From IMG/VR virus record IMGVR_UViG_3300037486_000588, positions 1 to 30,187 of that record: 30,187 bases of DNA, one strand, 5' to 3'. The translations under genes and the position numbers were made by a program. The DNA is from a virus. Of this stretch, positions 30,101 to 30,187 are shown one piece after another. Numbering within the stretch: position 1 is the stretch's first letter; each line of letters opens with the position of its first letter. The notes below the pieces were generated by a model. That model made no database searches. It had not been told where the DNA came from and was given only the letters and a program-made list of their open reading frames with translations.

Positions 30101-30187
30101 TTTAGGAAATAATACAGGCTGGAAATTTGCACACCATAGGCTGATACACCCGTGGATGAAAGGAAATGACATGTATATTCCATTTAA
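24174..30187 (+). CDS. Giant modular adhesin/tail fibre, right end cut by the window
   Basis: An uninterrupted frame from the ATG at 24174 runs to the window edge (2004 codons and two bases). It has five tandem modules, starting near residues 4, 479, 960, 1306 and 1648. Each opens with a YWVGGxGNWSDxSHW-type signature followed by a SDNVxFD motif, and closes with LGNNTGWTF or a variant. Between these lies a beta-helix-like series rich in N, T, S and G. Modules 1 and 2 carry an extra domain of about 133 aa (LFNGMFENSAGWTIGSSW..., ending IDNYSLREV) that resembles carbohydrate-binding jelly rolls of the CBM4/9 type. It is probably a virion adhesin that binds surface polysaccharide. The sequence after residue 1985 (LIHPWMKGNDMYIPF) leaves the module pattern. 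Confidence 0.88.
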   Translation, partial: MANRYWIGGSGNWSDPSHWSTTTGGTWDAAIPTASDNVIFDDYSHLGPEMLFNGMFENSAGWTIGSSWTISDGSAFYDSSTNESKLSQTNTDMLAPIQNGANYAVSFDVISVQTNDAEIQFYTAVGTATYTSREHYAIGHHNVFFTAPDSAQGIGLFAYHYMWDDAFTIDNYSLREVRDLSVNIDIDASSFGSLDMSGVDVSTTLLFGTNIQCYGDFILSDKVTIPYATYKVFYFYGTGDCSLHTYGKSLQANYLRFYSGNYTLYSDLYQEYTYGTAQLMVDRDASLSFNNYDVTTRYVYYHLNSGGTINLGNGTLYTAGVNFYRTHVNCGNSTIKFISTSTTDADVAIGDMWSVPKQYNTIWLSGHPAGYYKFDITAPVNTYINTLIIDPSIRVNFDAFDHIFNVSTFIANGTVDASILICSDSSLGGKFTLNYTGDTKVQANYLYVQDCSATPAGKWEAIDGTNLGNNTGWTFPQSRYWVGGNGSWSDASTHWAAVSGGTPSTGYLPSSSDNAVFDANSQYGPNMLSNGGFDSSAAWSIGAGWSVSDGHLYWDATEAETLTSELGSAMISNIVGSTAYVLEFDVHNTNPIYGLVYIGFQNYNQTVQLLNNASYADGHHIIPFTTQSWIDTGGFTIQAPPLWQGDAFYIDNIFLKKSNSLSAVTIDISMFGSLDISILYPATFTYTQDLYSHGDFHLNNNTTFATSGGNWHIYFRGEGTNYIAIDTSRLAYNTRLEFDSVGTFIIQNDLYVPFNKLFSEYAGATIDFNDYDITSSEIQFTGVNLLDLGDGTITVNNPYFYIYLPTTVNVGNSTVIVKQGGGNNALWIDKAYFNTLIIDGDLSMVLLNNNSNGCVWIKKLVINPGKKVKFTPKSTSAYINYYIDTLIAVGRPDASIEISSTTDGSMFNLFLQDVSTPIEVRRCYIKDSSVTPVGKWIAVDSSDLGNNSGWTFTNQGQPMNYYWVGGTGNWGDASNHWAVISDGSAVCYVPTASDNVYFDANSFDASATITVDASAYCKSFDWTGLDSSVWFLSSSKSLSIYGDVSLNSNLQWYFSDTAYIYLKATDGSHYITSNNAIINTPRFYFDGVGGNWINRDEFRLDPFNQRTYVINGIWNTNDQSVYVGRIDGVTASSSLVLDFENSYIYCGDGFFLYDTANKTLNATNSTLYLNWPYLSAPAENFTLNDVIMVNAYPNGGYVYSNINCRSFTVYGYPSNVAGLVLQGNITCSSTFTAAAYDFSYDRRLLVMSDTIGTIRKIYASDVSIASTDFRDISVGGTANWDLSDVSGGAGDCGGNTGITFTTSASCYFVHTSGDVNWSDVTKWRTGSGGSTQSRAILPQDDLIFDANSFSGNSTLTVNVPRFGSINMTAVDASVTVTLANHIECYGSFILGSNISLSTAAYERRLYGRGNHYINGYGNWMAYGGGAISINAITGTYTCLNDLNLWGMLYVYSGTFDLNDYDLNTETLIRHNGGNFYCGNGNITINSTDTNQQFGIVTASFYSEGSHIKFNTKATANTIEPFNAGNGTIFNKVTLGGVHTGYFRVYSNLTFNDLIINPGRKVLFWAGHTQTINNSFIALGTSDASIRIASNTPGSKFLLNATNTYIRIANAFISDASFSPAEEWIAVDSSDMGGNSGITFSDGGYEYTNYYWVGNSGNWSDSSHWAPISGGTAAAYTITSSDNVFFDENSFDASGTITVDVSAKFRTIDMSTVAYPVTLDYTSQDITCFGNYILGENITQTSAATNEIRLYGEGNNYINTYNKYSAIIAQYTPGTYTSLSNINTNTLINYWGIFDFNEFNFTAGAMYGGYAGQDATYYLRNGVFRLGVYNPVGGGDLINIDNHCTIYTEESTIIFDASGYSRTGGLVLSTPGVNYNTVYAGGSGESYYIINTNCNFSELEIKSGIELQFTSNTIQNVSTFIAHGTRDASILIHSDTLNSKFILNYTGDTDVQADYLWVQDSSASPANIWSAGNHGVNLGNNTGWKFAHHRLIHPWMKGNDMYIPF
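24183..30140 (+). repeat. Five tandem protein-coding modules of the giant adhesin
   Basis: The modules cover roughly 24183-25607, 25608-27050, 27051-28088, 28089-29114 and 29115-30140. Modules 3, 4 and 5 are about 340-346 codons. Modules 1 and 2 are about 480 because each has an inserted 132-135-codon domain (24312-24707 and 25743-26147). Module 5 ends much like module 1 at the nucleotide level (ATACAGGAGA, GGAAATAATACAGG), so the set grew by duplication and diverged. Confidence 0.8.

Noticed and set aside
1-30187. CRISPR array, insertion sequence or integrase
   Set aside because: No evenly spaced direct repeats, transposase or recombinase motifs were seen on either strand.
1-30187. Stop-codon reassignment
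   Set aside because: TAA, TAG and TGA all end genes at sensible places, and the tRNA-Gln anticodons UUG and CUG read ordinary glutamine codons.

Overview
The window looks like part of a large double-stranded DNA phage of a Bacteroidetes (Flavobacterium-like) host. It is strongly AT-rich and densely packed with short genes, many joined by ATGA overlaps. It carries T4-type replication genes (FEN/RNase H-like exonuclease, gp44-like clamp loader), a tRNA cluster and fibre genes. Start codons are preceded by A-rich sequence without Shine-Dalgarno motifs, and several promoters carry TATATTTG/A, which fits the Bacteroidetes TAnnTTTG box. The phage and host assignments are inference; no capsid or terminase gene is present in the window.

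Layout. (1) 1-1165, minus strand: three tRNA genes (Gln-UUG, Gln-CUG, Cys-GCA), two related hairpin elements directly 3' of two of the tRNAs, and an HNH endonuclease flanked by a duplicated tRNA 3' end. (2) 1245-16998, minus strand: a long leftward block of about 35 genes. It includes a papain-like protease, an HD hydrolase, a signal-bearing glucosaminidase, a FEN-family nuclease, a HAD phosphatase, a clamp-loader ATPase, a divergent adenylosuccinate synthetase, a VWA protein, an OmpR-like regulator with a degenerate receiver domain, a GT2 glycosyltransferase, a cupin and a secreted HExxH metallopeptidase. The block is divided by several copies of one promoter motif and by two terminators. (3) 16999-17259: a divergent control region with one promoter each way and a GC-rich island holding a perfect 12-bp palindrome. 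(4) 17260-22209, plus strand: a YkuK-like RNase H-fold protein, an R2K-type ATP-grasp enzyme, a lipoprotein, a CX5R phosphatase, a second HD protein and a possible UDG-fold protein, with small unknowns between them. (5) 22206-22751, minus strand: one leucine-rich-repeat-like gene. (6) 22842-30187, plus strand: a 442-aa tail-fibre-type protein and then a giant modular adhesin/fibre that is still open at the right edge (at least 2004 codons).

How it fits together. Nine copies of TATTTTTTW-N16-18-TATATTTR, all in intergenic gaps and all facing a gene, define a likely phage-wide early/middle promoter class. Two copies end only 4-6 nt before the start codon, which predicts leaderless mRNAs. The fibre genes lack this motif, as expected for a separate late class. 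Nucleotide and DNA metabolism, envelope attack (glucosaminidase, two proteases) and regulation sit in the leftward block; adhesion sits at the right.
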